From positions 235,734,231 to 235,798,230 of the forward strand of contig NC_047086.1 of the NCBI RefSeq assembly GCF_902459505.1: a DNA stretch of 64,000 nucleotides. Reading direction: 5' to 3'. The notes under the pieces were generated by a model, which was given only the letters and a program-made list of their open reading frames with translations, was not told the origin of the DNA and did not search any database. Within the stretch, counting starts at the first letter, position 1. Each line of letters starts with the position of its first letter. A program made the translations under genes and the position numbers. Below are positions 47,245 to 57,850 of the stretch, one piece after another. The DNA is from Geotrypetes seraphini. Its lineage: Eukaryota; Chordata; Amphibia; Gymnophiona; Dermophiidae.

Positions 47245-47295
47245 GGACCCAACACGGTCCGTGTTTCGAAGATAACTCTCCTTCCTCAGGGGTCC
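47245..47295 (-). ncRNA. hammerhead-like motif (arm 2 copy of 9608-9658)
   Basis: Same stems and core as in arm 1. Confidence 0.45.
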
Positions 47296-47702
47296 AAAAC
47301 AGTATGATATACTGGGGGACCTTATGGATAACAACTGAGCAAACTGGGTAAGTTCTTTCACAGTGCGGATACAAAAGCGAAAGCAGTTCTGTTGGATTTT
47401 TTTTTGTTTGTGTTTACCATTGATTGGGTCAACTGCTCCTCACAGTGGATGCACTTACCTTGATTTTACCTTTTCAACAAACATTTCAGGAACATTGTAT
47501 TCCACAGTTTGTGCCCCTTTGTATTTGGTATCTCTTTCTCACTGTGGAATCCTTGGGCTTCTTTTTGTTGTTAAATTAAACCTTTTTTTTTTTTTGCTTC
47601 ATAGCAAGTTTATACAGTGACCTTTGGTCAGCGATTACCCTTGATTCATACAAGCTCATGTTTATTTTTGTTTGCGGTTTAATGTGAAACCTTGTCAACC
47701 TT

Positions 47703-47750
47703 GGACCCCTGATGAAGGCGTGTTAATCGAAACACGGACTGTGTTGGGTC
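47703..47750 (+). ncRNA. hammerhead-like motif (arm 2 copy of 9153-9200)
   Basis: Core CUGAUGA and GAAA kept; stem III has one G-U pair (CACG/UGUG) and the cleavage-site triplet is GUU where arm 1 has GUC. Confidence 0.45.
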
Positions 47751-49052
47751 GCTTGGTTTGTCAAAAGGTGGTAACATTAACCGCATTTAATAATAGATAT
47801 AATAAACATAGCCTGCATCGTGTACGCTTGTCTGCAGTTTTTCCTTGTTTTCCTTTAAACTAAACTTGAAACATGTTGGGTCAGACAAAATGTCCATCGA
47901 GCACAGAATCCTGTCTTTGACAGTGGCCAGTCTGCATCAGTAGGAAGTTCCCAACAAATCCATTCCTGGATTTGTTTTCTCATTCCCAGCAATATGCGGT
48001 AGGTTTCCCCTAACTCTGTCTGGCTGATAATTGTTTATAGACTTTCCCCCCACAGGAATGTGCTCAAACCCCTTTTAAGCCCAGCTATGTTACTGTAAAT
48101 GCCTTGACCACATTATCCAGCAACAAATTCTCCAGCTTGAGGGGAAAATTCTATGAACGACGCCCTACCAGCACCTAAGTTAATTGAGAAACGCCATTTA
48201 AAATGGCAAAAAGCATTAAAGTTAAGGCACCTACATAGGCAGTTTACAGCACTTAATGCCATTATGTCATTAGTTAGCGGTATAAAAACTTTAAATAAAA
48301 AATAAACAATAAACCAAACACCTACTTAGGCGCGTTTCATGACAAAGACAGGTGCCAGAAATGTAGGCTTGGAAAACCCTGGCCTACATTTCCTACACAT
48401 ATCTTTCTCGGATGTGCGATTCTCTACATGTCGAAATCACGTGATTGACATGTGATCGGTGCTGTATAGAGAATCCGGGCCTGAGTGACAAACGCTCCCT
48501 CCACTTCATGCATATACCAGTTTTCTAATTGCAAAGTGGTCGACAGCGATCCAATTTGCTTTAAATCTGCTGCCTACAATTTTCATGCTATTTCCTCTAC
48601 TCTAGTGTTCAAACTATTAATTTTAAGTGACAAGTCATGACACTAGACACAGTTTGTTACGAAGCAAACTATTACATGTTATACTTTTGTGGAATATTAA
48701 TGAAGACCACCTAAATATAAAAAGGAGCCATACCTTTAAAATGAATTAAGGTGCTGCTGACCTGTTCTAGTTTCGATTAACGTCTCACATCCAGCTATTC
48801 AAGGGTCTAGAACAGTGACTGAATAATACAGTTTGGGTTTCTGAGGTTAAAGATTAACTTTGAAGTAGCTGATACATATGTACAAAATGTTACCACCCCC
48901 CCCCCCCCTCACACACACACACACCCCTTTTGGCTAATATGCTGAACATATGACAGAATAGACTTGAAGGCAGCGGAGCTGACAGATGTGATACTGCAGC
49001 TCTCTGTTACCCCAGTGCATGGTTGAATTAGAAGAGTTAGCAGGTGTCTTAC

Positions 49053-49216
49053 ATGCATCAAAGAACTTCTGTCCATAGGTGTTCTTGATCTCTGCGGGGA
49101 GGTGGCTCCAGAGGCCCTGCAGATATTCCTCTATGGGATGGAACTCTGTAATGTGTGTTCTGAAGAAGCCTGGCTCCACTATGCTGACCTTCACTCCAAA
49201 ACTACCAGGGTCGCGC
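49053..49216 (-). pseudogene. orphan antisense copy of RDH exon 3 in arm 2
   Basis: This is an exact-length (164 bp) reverse copy of 6914-7077 with acceptor and donor intact; the translation is identical to gene 1 over the whole exon. It lies 2.8 kb downstream (on the - strand) of the damaged exon 2 copy. No exon 4 copy exists because the duplicated block stops before it. It could still be spliced into a chimeric or antisense transcript, but nothing here shows that. Confidence 0.9.
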
Positions 49217-50304
49217 CTAGAAGAGAATCAGGCACATAAAACAGCATCATAGCCTCACATGCGGTGGCGGAGCAAAGGTGAGTGGCGCCCAGGGCGGCGG
49301 CGCTCCTCCCAATCCTCTTCCCTGCCCCTCCTGCCATGCACGCACGCCCCTTTTTAACTTTGGCTTTCACACTCTCTCCGACATCTCTTCCTAGGCGCGA
49401 GTCCTGGAAATGACGTCAGAGAGCGTGCTGCAGCAGATGCAGGCAGCAAGTTGGTGGCTGCTCGCAGCGTCATTAAAAAGGTACAGGGGAAGGGGGCACA
49501 TGTGCGGAAGGGGAAGGAGGGGAAAGGGGGGAGGAGAGGAGGAGGGGTGCCAGCACATGGGGCGGACAGCCCCCCCTTACTACGTCACTGCTCACATGTC
49601 ACTGCAAGGAACTTCAGTGTGCATATATTTGTTTGGGGTGAGGAGGAGAGATTATTTTGTTTTCACCTTTTCATATTGACTTTTTCAACTGTAAATAAAG
49701 ATAAATTCAGGATTCATTGACCCTTGCTTCCTGTATCCAGAGATGTCTGATGTAGATGAAGCTATTGCACCAGGGGAGTTTAATCTTAAACATATTAACT
49801 ACATGTGGATTTTTACTAATTTCACAACAGCACTTGGCAGTTCCTGGGATCAATCTAGGCTGAAGAGAGGGCCCATGAGATCTGAAAAGCTTAAGTACTA
49901 TGTTAAGACTACCAAGTTTACAGAGGCAAAAAATAGGGCACAAAAAATATTTAATCATAGCAAATGTGTAAATGGTTTTTAGTTAATGAACGCACATTAA
50001 ACAAAGACTAACTTAAAGTAAAGCAGTAGACAATAATCTACTTTTCAAAAACTTCTGGATTTAAGTCTGACTGAGGGCCTAATGCACAAAAATCGTTGTC
50101 AAAATCCTGTGGGTCTCAAGGAAGATCTTGTATTTCATCAATTTAAGATAAGTAACTTTCATTTATTGACAAGAGCTGATTTGAAAAGTCTTATCCAAGT
50201 CTTGCTTGTTCTCTTACATAGGTGGTGCTATGATGTTACTAGTACACTGTTAAGGGCTGGAATAGGTGTATAGTATGCTGAGCACTTAACACACTTATTT
50301 AATT

Positions 50305-51409
50305 CTAGTGTTTAAGCCCGTTACATTAACGGGTGCTAGAATATATGTCTGTCTGTCTTTCTTTCTGTGTGTCTCTCTCTGACCGCTGTCTGTCTTTCTG
50401 TCTCTCTCCCTGGCTCCCTTTGTCTGTCTGTCTGTCTTTCTTTCTTTCTGTCTCTCTCCATGCCTGCTGTCTTTCGGTGTGTCTGTCTTTGATTCTCATG
50501 TGCTGACTGCCTGTCTTTCTGTCTCTCTCCATGGCCCCTTCTGTCTCCCCCCAAAGCAAACCAATATTGCTCCCTGGCCCCCTTTCCCTCTCCCCCCACT
50601 TCCCTGTGCAGCAGCAGCATTCCCCCCTTCCCTGTGTAGCAGCAGCAGCATTCCCCCCTTCCCTGTTCAGCAGCAGCAGCATTCCCCCCTTCCCTGTGCA
50701 GCAGCAGCATTGCCCCATTCCCTGTGCAGCAGCAGCATTTCCCCCACTTCCCTGAACAGCAGCAGCAGCAGCATTCCCCCCCACTTCCCTGTGCAGCAGC
50801 AGCAGCATCTCCCCCCTTCCCTTTGCAGCAGCAGCATTCCCTCCCCTTCCCTGTGCACCCACCCCTTGCCTGCTCTCCCTGTCCTGCAGTAGCCCTTTTC
50901 CCTTCCCCCATCCAGCAGCACCCCTTCCTTGCTCCCGCTGTCCATACGCCCCACAGAAATCTACTTGCCTGGGGATGGCTGAGACAGTGTCTTTGAAGCT
51001 ACCGTGTTTAACTTCAAAGAAAAACGCTGCACCGCGCTGTTGCTGGCCTCGGTGTCTTCTGTCCACTGCGGCCAGGCCTAGTGGAACCAGGAAGCTGTCA
51101 GAGGGTGGGCCACAGTGGAGAGAAGATAGCGAGGCCAGCAGCAGCACGGCACAGTGCTTTGTGGGCGGGTGAGCAGGTGAGAGGGAGGAGGGGGAGAAGT
51201 AGATGCCAGCAGGGGCGCCTGTGCCCCCAGTTCCGAATCAGCGGCGGCAGCGGTTTCTCTGGTGGTGAGTGAGGACGGGAGGCGGGAGTCGCAGGCGTGT
51301 TCCCTGCCTCCGTGTTCGAAAATGGAATTCATGGACCCAGAGACTACAGTCGCAGGGAACACGCAGACTTAAGTGTGCATGCACGCTTAGGGTTATATTA
51401 TATAGAGGA
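50305..51409 (-). mobile_element. non-autonomous Helitron (arm 2 copy)
   Basis: Reverse copy of 4701-5821 with the CTAG end at 50305 and the TCCTCTATATAATA end at 51409. The internal CTG-rich repeat differs in unit number. Confidence 0.8.
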
Positions 51410-52006
51410 TGAGTTTGAATTATTTCAAGTGATAGTGAGATTTTTCAAAATATTTTTTTTTTTATAAGTTATAGTTGAAAAATCTTGAATTATTTGCAAT
51501 TTACTTTTCCGTATTTTTTGTGTAGTCTAAAAGTATTTGCATTACATGTTCTTAAAGTTGTGATGCACAAACAAAATTACTTTGACAGATTCAACCAACG
51601 GGGAAATAGAGCAGATCAGCAATGCCTTTCCCTCTCTTTAGTACCTCTGTGTGTCCAGACTGAACAATAGACCAGAGATGGTTTCTCTTATTATATGGGT
51701 AGGTGTCATAGGCATATAAAAGAAGAAGATATTTTCCCTAAAAATGAAAAAAAACATATCTGTCAGACATATCTGAAGATATGAGATGTCCTCTTAAAAG
51801 CGGATGTATGGTACATCATTTTTGGATTTTTTTTATGTTGGTTCAGTAAAAAGTATCATAGCCTATAAAAAATCCTGAGCTTGGCTGGAAGAATTGATAG
51901 CCACAGGACTAGTTAATCTCACAGCTGAGTGGACAATGTAGGACTAAACAGGGGAGAAAAGTATCATAAACAGATGAAGATATGTTGTTGGTGATATTTT
52001 GCATAC

Positions 52007-52264
52007 CTGAGGCCATCTGAAAATGCTTCTACACCATATTTGGACATATTATAGGCTCCTCCAATGTAAGACACTCTGCCCATAATACTGGCAATGTTGA
52101 CAATCCTTCCCTTGGCTCTCCGCAGCAAGGGGAGCAAGTTGACAGTCACCTCAATGAGCCCCATCAGGTTGACATCCATAACCTTCTGGAAGTCAGCCTT
52201 AGTCAGCCACTCAAAGGGGGAAGTGGAAGTAGAATTCCGGCATTGTTCACCAGGCCCCAGAGAC
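52007..52264 (-). pseudogene. orphan antisense copy of RDH exon 2 in arm 2 of the inverted duplication
   Basis: The reverse complement matches 3846-4104 almost base for base, including both splice sites, but is 258 rather than 259 bp. One G is missing after the codons for ILLPL, where the + copy reads acttgcccc and this copy reads acttcccc, so the exon is out of frame before the active-site YxxxK. It points leftwards, towards the exon 3 copy at 49053-49216. No exon 1 or exon 4 is found in the right order, so it is a duplicated gene fragment and not a functional gene. Confidence 0.9.
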
Positions 52265-53092
52265 CTATAAAAAAATAGTGATAAGAACAATCTCCTAGTC
52301 ATATATATCCAAATAGTATTTTTAGCACAATATTATTTCCTTCTCCTGCTTATTAGTCTTGTTTGTTTTACATGCTTTGAGTACAATCACTTTGGTCTAA
52401 TTATTCTAGTATATGTTCTATGTCTATGTGGCGGAGTCCATTCTGGGTTTTCATCGACACTCTTGCAGGTATAATACAAATATTTGCTTTTGCTTTGTAT
52501 GTTGTAATATGTCTCTATACTCGGTGGAGGATTATTCTCAGACATATTAAAAAAAAAAGTACAGACCTGAGCCTGCTATCTCACAGGCTTTGGTAGGACA
52601 AAACAATTTCTCAGCTCAAGGATAAACAGTTTTTCTTTAAGCAAGGTTCACGGGCTGGTCCCAGCCAGACCCACATATAGTCCACAATCCTTAGTATAAC
52701 AAGGTTGGCTTACCTTAGTCAGCCATGTACCAAAAACCTTGCACTGCCAGCCCTTCTAACAGTCCTTTCCAGATTTCTTGACTTCCCAGGGCTTTCCTCA
52801 GCCCACGGCTAGGGAAGGGTTCTCTAGTGGAAGTCTCTTTCTCAGGACCTCCTCTCTCAGGGACTTCTCCTAATGATTTTAGTCTGGGACAGAAGTACTC
52901 CTCTGGCCACACCCCCTTTTCAGATTCACACACTAGAAGTGATGCACACCACTTTATAGAACGTGCTTAGAAAGTTGTGCGCATAATTTCTAATTAGTGC
53001 CAATTAGTGTTAATTATAAGGTATTAATTGGCACTGATTGGCTTGATAAATAATTAAGTTGTGCACACTAATATGTGTATGTAACTTACGGA

Positions 53093-53285
53093 GTATGTGG
53101 CGCAGTGGTTAAAGCTACAGCCTCAGCACCCCGAGGTTGTGGGTTCAAACCCACACTGCTCCTTGTGACCCTGGGTAAGTCACTTAATCCATCCATTGCC
53201 CCAGGTACATTAGATAGATTGTAAGTCCGCTGAAACAGGCAGGGAAATATTCAGAGCTCCTTTGGGAGAAATGTACTGATTAGCA
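53093..53285 (+). repeat. tRNA-derived SINE (arm 2)
   Basis: GGAGTATGTGGCGCAGTGG (A box), gggttcaaaccc (B box), cttgtgaccctgggtaag, then the tail ttcagagctcctttgggag. Confidence 0.85.
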
Positions 53286-53322
53286 TAGCATAGCATAGCA
53301 TAGCATAGCATAGCATAGCATA
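53282..53322. repeat. (AGCAT)n pentanucleotide tract
   Basis: Eight tandem AGCAT units exactly at the arm 2 / hAT border. A related agcat/ggcat tract marks the other border (45743-45769). Confidence 0.9.
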
Positions 53323-55812
53323 GCTCTTCCATATATGTTCCCATTATAAAGACACTGATAAGTTCCCAGGAAAATAATACATTAAAATAAGTAGTGAAAA
53401 CAAAGGCCCCTACAGATGAGAACATAAGAATAACCTAACTGGGTCAAACCAATGGCCCATCATGCCCAGTAGCCCATTCTCATGGTAGTCAATCCAGGTC
53501 ACTAGTACCTGGTCAAATCCCAAGAGTAGCAACATTCCATGCTACCGATCCAGAGCAAGCAGACACATCCCCCATGTCTTAATAACAGACTATGGACATT
53601 TCCTCCAGGAATTTGTCCAAATCTTTCTTAAAACCAGCTACGCTATCTGCTTTTACCATAACTTCTGGCCACTTCATTTTTAAGCTTAGATCTTTCATTC
53701 CCAACAGAGACTTTGCTAGATGTCAAATACAGCACAAGGTAACTTCACACGGACTTAGCTGTGCAGAAAATGTGAATCTCTTCATACACCCACCATATAG
53801 TGCAAAAATGTGCAAAGGTCTGTTTTTTTCTTTCGATCACTACATAGCCTAATGCCACACAAGCAGCGCTGTTACAAACATATTCTGAAGGCCAACGCTA
53901 AGGTTAACAAAGTTTCCTTCCTTGGACCACAAGGAGATACTGACAAACCACTGGAAGAGATCTCAAAACAACTACCCAGGCACAACATCCAAAGACCCAC
54001 TCAGTGTGTGAACCAGTTGAGTGGAGTGGACTAATTAGGGGGTGGAAATGGGCTCGGAGTTTGCTCAGCAGAATTTCCCAGATCACCTCTTCCTCTCAAC
54101 ACATTGACACGCTGCCACCACCACCACCACTAGGAACACCTCACCGGGTAGGCCAGCAATGCTTATAAACTTTATAAAACACATTATTATATTTTCTTAT
54201 AAAGCACATATTTTAACTGAACTTTCTGACATCCTCAGTCTTGCCATTCACAAAAATAGAAGGAAGAAAAGTTCCCATTTCCTGCTGTTTCATGTCCCCG
54301 GCCTATACAATATTTTTTCTTCTGCAGACCCTTCAAAAGTCTGACCAAATCCTCGTTTCACTTTCATTATAAAGTACTGAGGATGCCATCTCTCCCCAGT
54401 CCCAGGTTCTAAAGTCTTAAGACAGTAGCGCAAACTAGTGCTGCCAGATTCAGGAAAAAAAATTTTGATTCGATTCAGCGTATGGAATTGGTTTATCGAT
54501 TCGATTTTCCTGCCCAATTGGGTGTTTTTTTCAAACATCCTGGTGGGTTTATTTTATAGCTTTTTCACCCCCCTTTGGATTCTCCTAACCACACTGGCGC
54601 TGTGGTGTAAATAAAATAAAGAAACAAAAATAACTTTTCCTTTCTCTGTTAAATCCTTTCTCACGTTTGCGGTCTAACACCAGCTCTGGCAGGATACACA
54701 TTTCAAATCTGACATATTATAACCACAAAACAGAAAATAACATTAGTTTTTCTACCTTTTGTTGTCTGGTTATTTTTCAAATCTTGTTGGTCCAAGGCTC
54801 TGGTTGTCTTCTAATAACTTGCTTGCCAGGGTCTCCTTTCTTCTTTCTGCATGCTAACCATCCATCTGCCATCTCTGTCCTCCCCTTCAGTTTCCCTTCC
54901 CTCCCCAGGATGTCTGGCATCTTTCCTTTTTTTCGTCTCCCTCCACAGATCCACCTTTTCTTAACTACCCTTTCATCCGGAATCTCTCCCTCCTTCCCCA
55001 CCACCCAGGGTCCACCATCTCTCCCTTTCTTTTCCCAACTACCCTCCTATCCAGTATCTCTATCCCTCCCTCCACATCATCCCTTGTGTCCAATTTCTCT
55101 CCCTTTCTGTTTCTTCCCTCCCTAAATCCCATGGTCCATCATCTCTCTCCCTCTTCTCTATTTTCAGACCCATTATTTCTTCCCCCCCAAATTCTGGCAT
55201 ATACACATCTCTTTGAACCCCTCTTCCCTCCGTGTACTTCTACTCCAGGGCACCCCCTCCCCTGAAGGCCTCTCCCCCCTTAAAGGTCTGCATCCCACCC
55301 TTGAAGGCCTGTTCCCTCCCTTGAAGGCCTGCCTGTCTCCCTTGAAGGCCTGTCCCTCCCTTGAAGGTCTGCCTGCCTGTCCCCCTTGAAGGCATGTTCC
55401 CCCTGAAAGCCTGTCTCCCCCCATGAAGGCTTGTCCCCCCTTGAAGGCCTGCATACCCCCCGGAGGCCTGTCTCCCCCCTGAAGGCCTACCTGCCCGCTC
55501 CACCCTGAAAGCCTGCTACCCCACTCTGAAGGACCGCTCGCCCCCCACCCCAAAGGACTGCTCGCCCCTTCACCCCGAAGGACCGCTCATCCCCCTGGCC
55601 TCCCTGCACCATTTACCGTAGAGAAGCAGCTTGCAGAAAGATAACGAGCCAGCGATCTTTGCACTGCTTCGTGCTGTTTCCTCCACTGCGATCCTGCCCC
55701 CTCCTCTGACATCAGAGGAGGGGCGGGACCGTGGCGGAGGAAACAGCACCGAAGCAGTGCTAAGATCGCTGGCATCGCGATCTTGATGCAGGCTGCTTCT
55801 CTACGGTAAATG
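53286..55812. mobile_element. remainder of the reversed hAT element
   Basis: It matches the reverse of about 29235-26170: the ccagtatcctgt repeat, the purine-rich middle (here pyrimidine), a C-rich minisatellite (55250-55600) and the terminal hairpin (55612-55812). The last 35 bp or so with the CAGTGGCGTACC end are missing, replaced by the LINE at 55815. Confidence 0.8.
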
Positions 55813-57259
55813 TGTCAGTTTTTTGTTTAAATCTTTTATTAATTTTTCAAAGTTAACAAAAATGCAGTACAGTATTTACACAAACAGCATTATTCATAAA
55901 TGCATTTATAATCAATCAAAATCCCCATAGCATGATAACCCCCCTACCCCACCCAACCAATATCTTGAAAGAGAATAAAACCATGACATAAATATCTCTC
56001 TCCCACCCTCCCTCCCCCTAGATGTGTGTGCAATATACCAACAGGATCAAAGGGGGGAAACCCCCCAATTACAACGCATCCATAAAAGATATCAAAGGGC
56101 CCCAGATTAACTTAAATCTCTTAATATGACCCATTAAATCTGCATTCATTTTTTCAAATCTATAAGTTAAGCATAAACTTGCCCACCAAAAATTAAAGTT
56201 AAGGCGATCCCAGTTCTTCCAGATGCGCGTAATCATTTGTATGGCTACCCCGGTCATGATAAGGAAAAGCCGCCCTCTATATATGTCCAATGAGGGCTTC
56301 AGATGTAACATCGTCCCACATATGACTGACTCATATGTCAAAGGAATCGATGCCTCAAGTATAGCATTAATCTGTCCCCATATCAACTTACAGAACTTGA
56401 ATATTAAAGGACAATAGAACAACAGATGATCCAGTGTTCCTATATCAAGATGACAATGCCAGCATCTATTAGATTTAGAGGGGTCCAAAAAGTTCTATGC
56501 AATAAGAAAAATCATGTTTGTCTCATAGATACTGATGCTGTACATCTCATCCTCCGAGTCTAAATTCGTGGCCATCGAGATTAGAGAGTTGCGCGGGGAC
56601 AGAAATCCCACCCGTCCCCACCCGTCCCCGCCAAAGTCCCACCCGTCCCCACCCGTCCCCGTGAGGAATCCCTCCGTCCCCACCCGTCCCCGCGAGGAAT
56701 CCCCTCCGTCCCCACCCGTCCCCGCGAGGAATCCCCTCCGTCCCCGCCCGTCCCCGCGAGGAATCCCCTACGTCCCCGCGAGGAATCCCCTACGTCCCCG
56801 CCCGTCACTATAAACTACAGAAATAGTTATTTCATTTAATTATGCTACTGAATTAAAGGCTCTGGTAGAAACCCATTTAAAAATAAGCAAAAAGACTTTA
56901 TTAATTTGGAAATATTAATTGGGAAGAATACATACTTTGTAAACGGGTTTCTACCAGAGCCTCTAATGTTTATAAATTTTTATCAACACAACTAATATAC
57001 TACTTTATCCTTAAGCAAAAAAAAGAATTTTTTTCCTACCTTTATTGCCTGGTTTCTGCTTTCTTCATGTTCTCATTCAATTCCTTCCATCCACTGCCTC
57101 TCTTCTCTCTGTGTCTTCCATTTGCTCTGTTACTGTGCCTCTCCCTTTCTCCCCCCTCCCAAATTGGTCTGGCACCCATCTTTTTCCCTCCGCTCCCCCC
57201 ATAGTCTGGCACCTCTGTCTTCTTCCCTGCCAGCGTCTTCTTCCCATTCCCTCTTCCCC

Positions 57260-57620
57260 ATTTCCTTTCAGTGTCCTTCTCCCCCACCATCTTTCCCATG
57301 TCCTGTCAGGCAGCATCCTTCTCCCCTCTCTGCCTTCCCCATGTCCTTTCAGCGGCCTTCTCCCCCCTCTGTCTTCCCCATGTCCTTTCAGTGGCAATCT
57401 CCACCTCTTTGTCTTCCCCAGTGCTTTCAGGGTCCTTCCCCCCCTTTCTCCCGTTTACCCCATGTCCTTTCAGCGTTCTTTTCCACCCCTTTGTCTTCCC
57501 CAGTGCTTTCAGGGTCCTTCCCCCCCTTTCTCCCGTTTACCCCATGTCCTTTCAGCGTTCTCTTCCACCCCTTTGTCTTCCCCAGTGCTTTCAGCGGCCT
57601 TCTCCCCCCTTAAGCGTCTT
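57260..57620. repeat. tandem array within the hAT element
   Basis: Units share tgtcctttcagcg and gtcttccccagtgctttcag. It is the cause of long proline/serine frames. Confidence 0.85.
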
Positions 57621-57699
57621 TTCTTCTCCACTCCACCTTTCCTCCCTCCCTGCCTCCACCTTTGTGGCGCTTTTGCACCGGACCGACAACAGAACAGGC

Positions 57700-57850
57700 C
57701 CGGTCGGACAAATCTCCCTGTCCTGTAGCCGCGAATCTAAATTACCTTCTTACAGCAGCTGGAGTAGTGAAGCTGCTGTAAGAGGTAATTTAGATTCGCG
57801 GCTACAGGGCAGGGAGATTTGTCGGCCGGGCCTGTTGTCGGTCGATCGGG
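57700..57850. repeat. strong hairpin
   Basis: tgtagccgcgaatctaaatt pairs with aatttagattcgcggctaca around a short loop (axis near 57770), extended by gggagatttgtc. Confidence 0.9.

Larger units (their letters stand above)
45770..53285 (-). repeat. arm 2 of the inverted segmental duplication
   Basis: This is the reverse copy of 1-11139, carrying RDH exons 2 and 3, the Helitron (50305-51409), the hammerhead-like elements, the LINE fragment and the SINE. Both borders fall at AGCAT/GGCAT pentamer tracts (about 45743-45769 and 53282-53322). Sequence outside both borders belongs to one hAT family (full copy at 26133-29746), so the arm appears to be inserted into that element. Confidence 0.9.

Noticed and set aside
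1-53285. The inverted duplication as an assembly artefact (haplotype copy misplaced)
   Set aside because: The arms differ by several indels, a separate insertion with an empty site, and distinct flanks in nested transposons, so a real duplication is more likely, though long reads should confirm.
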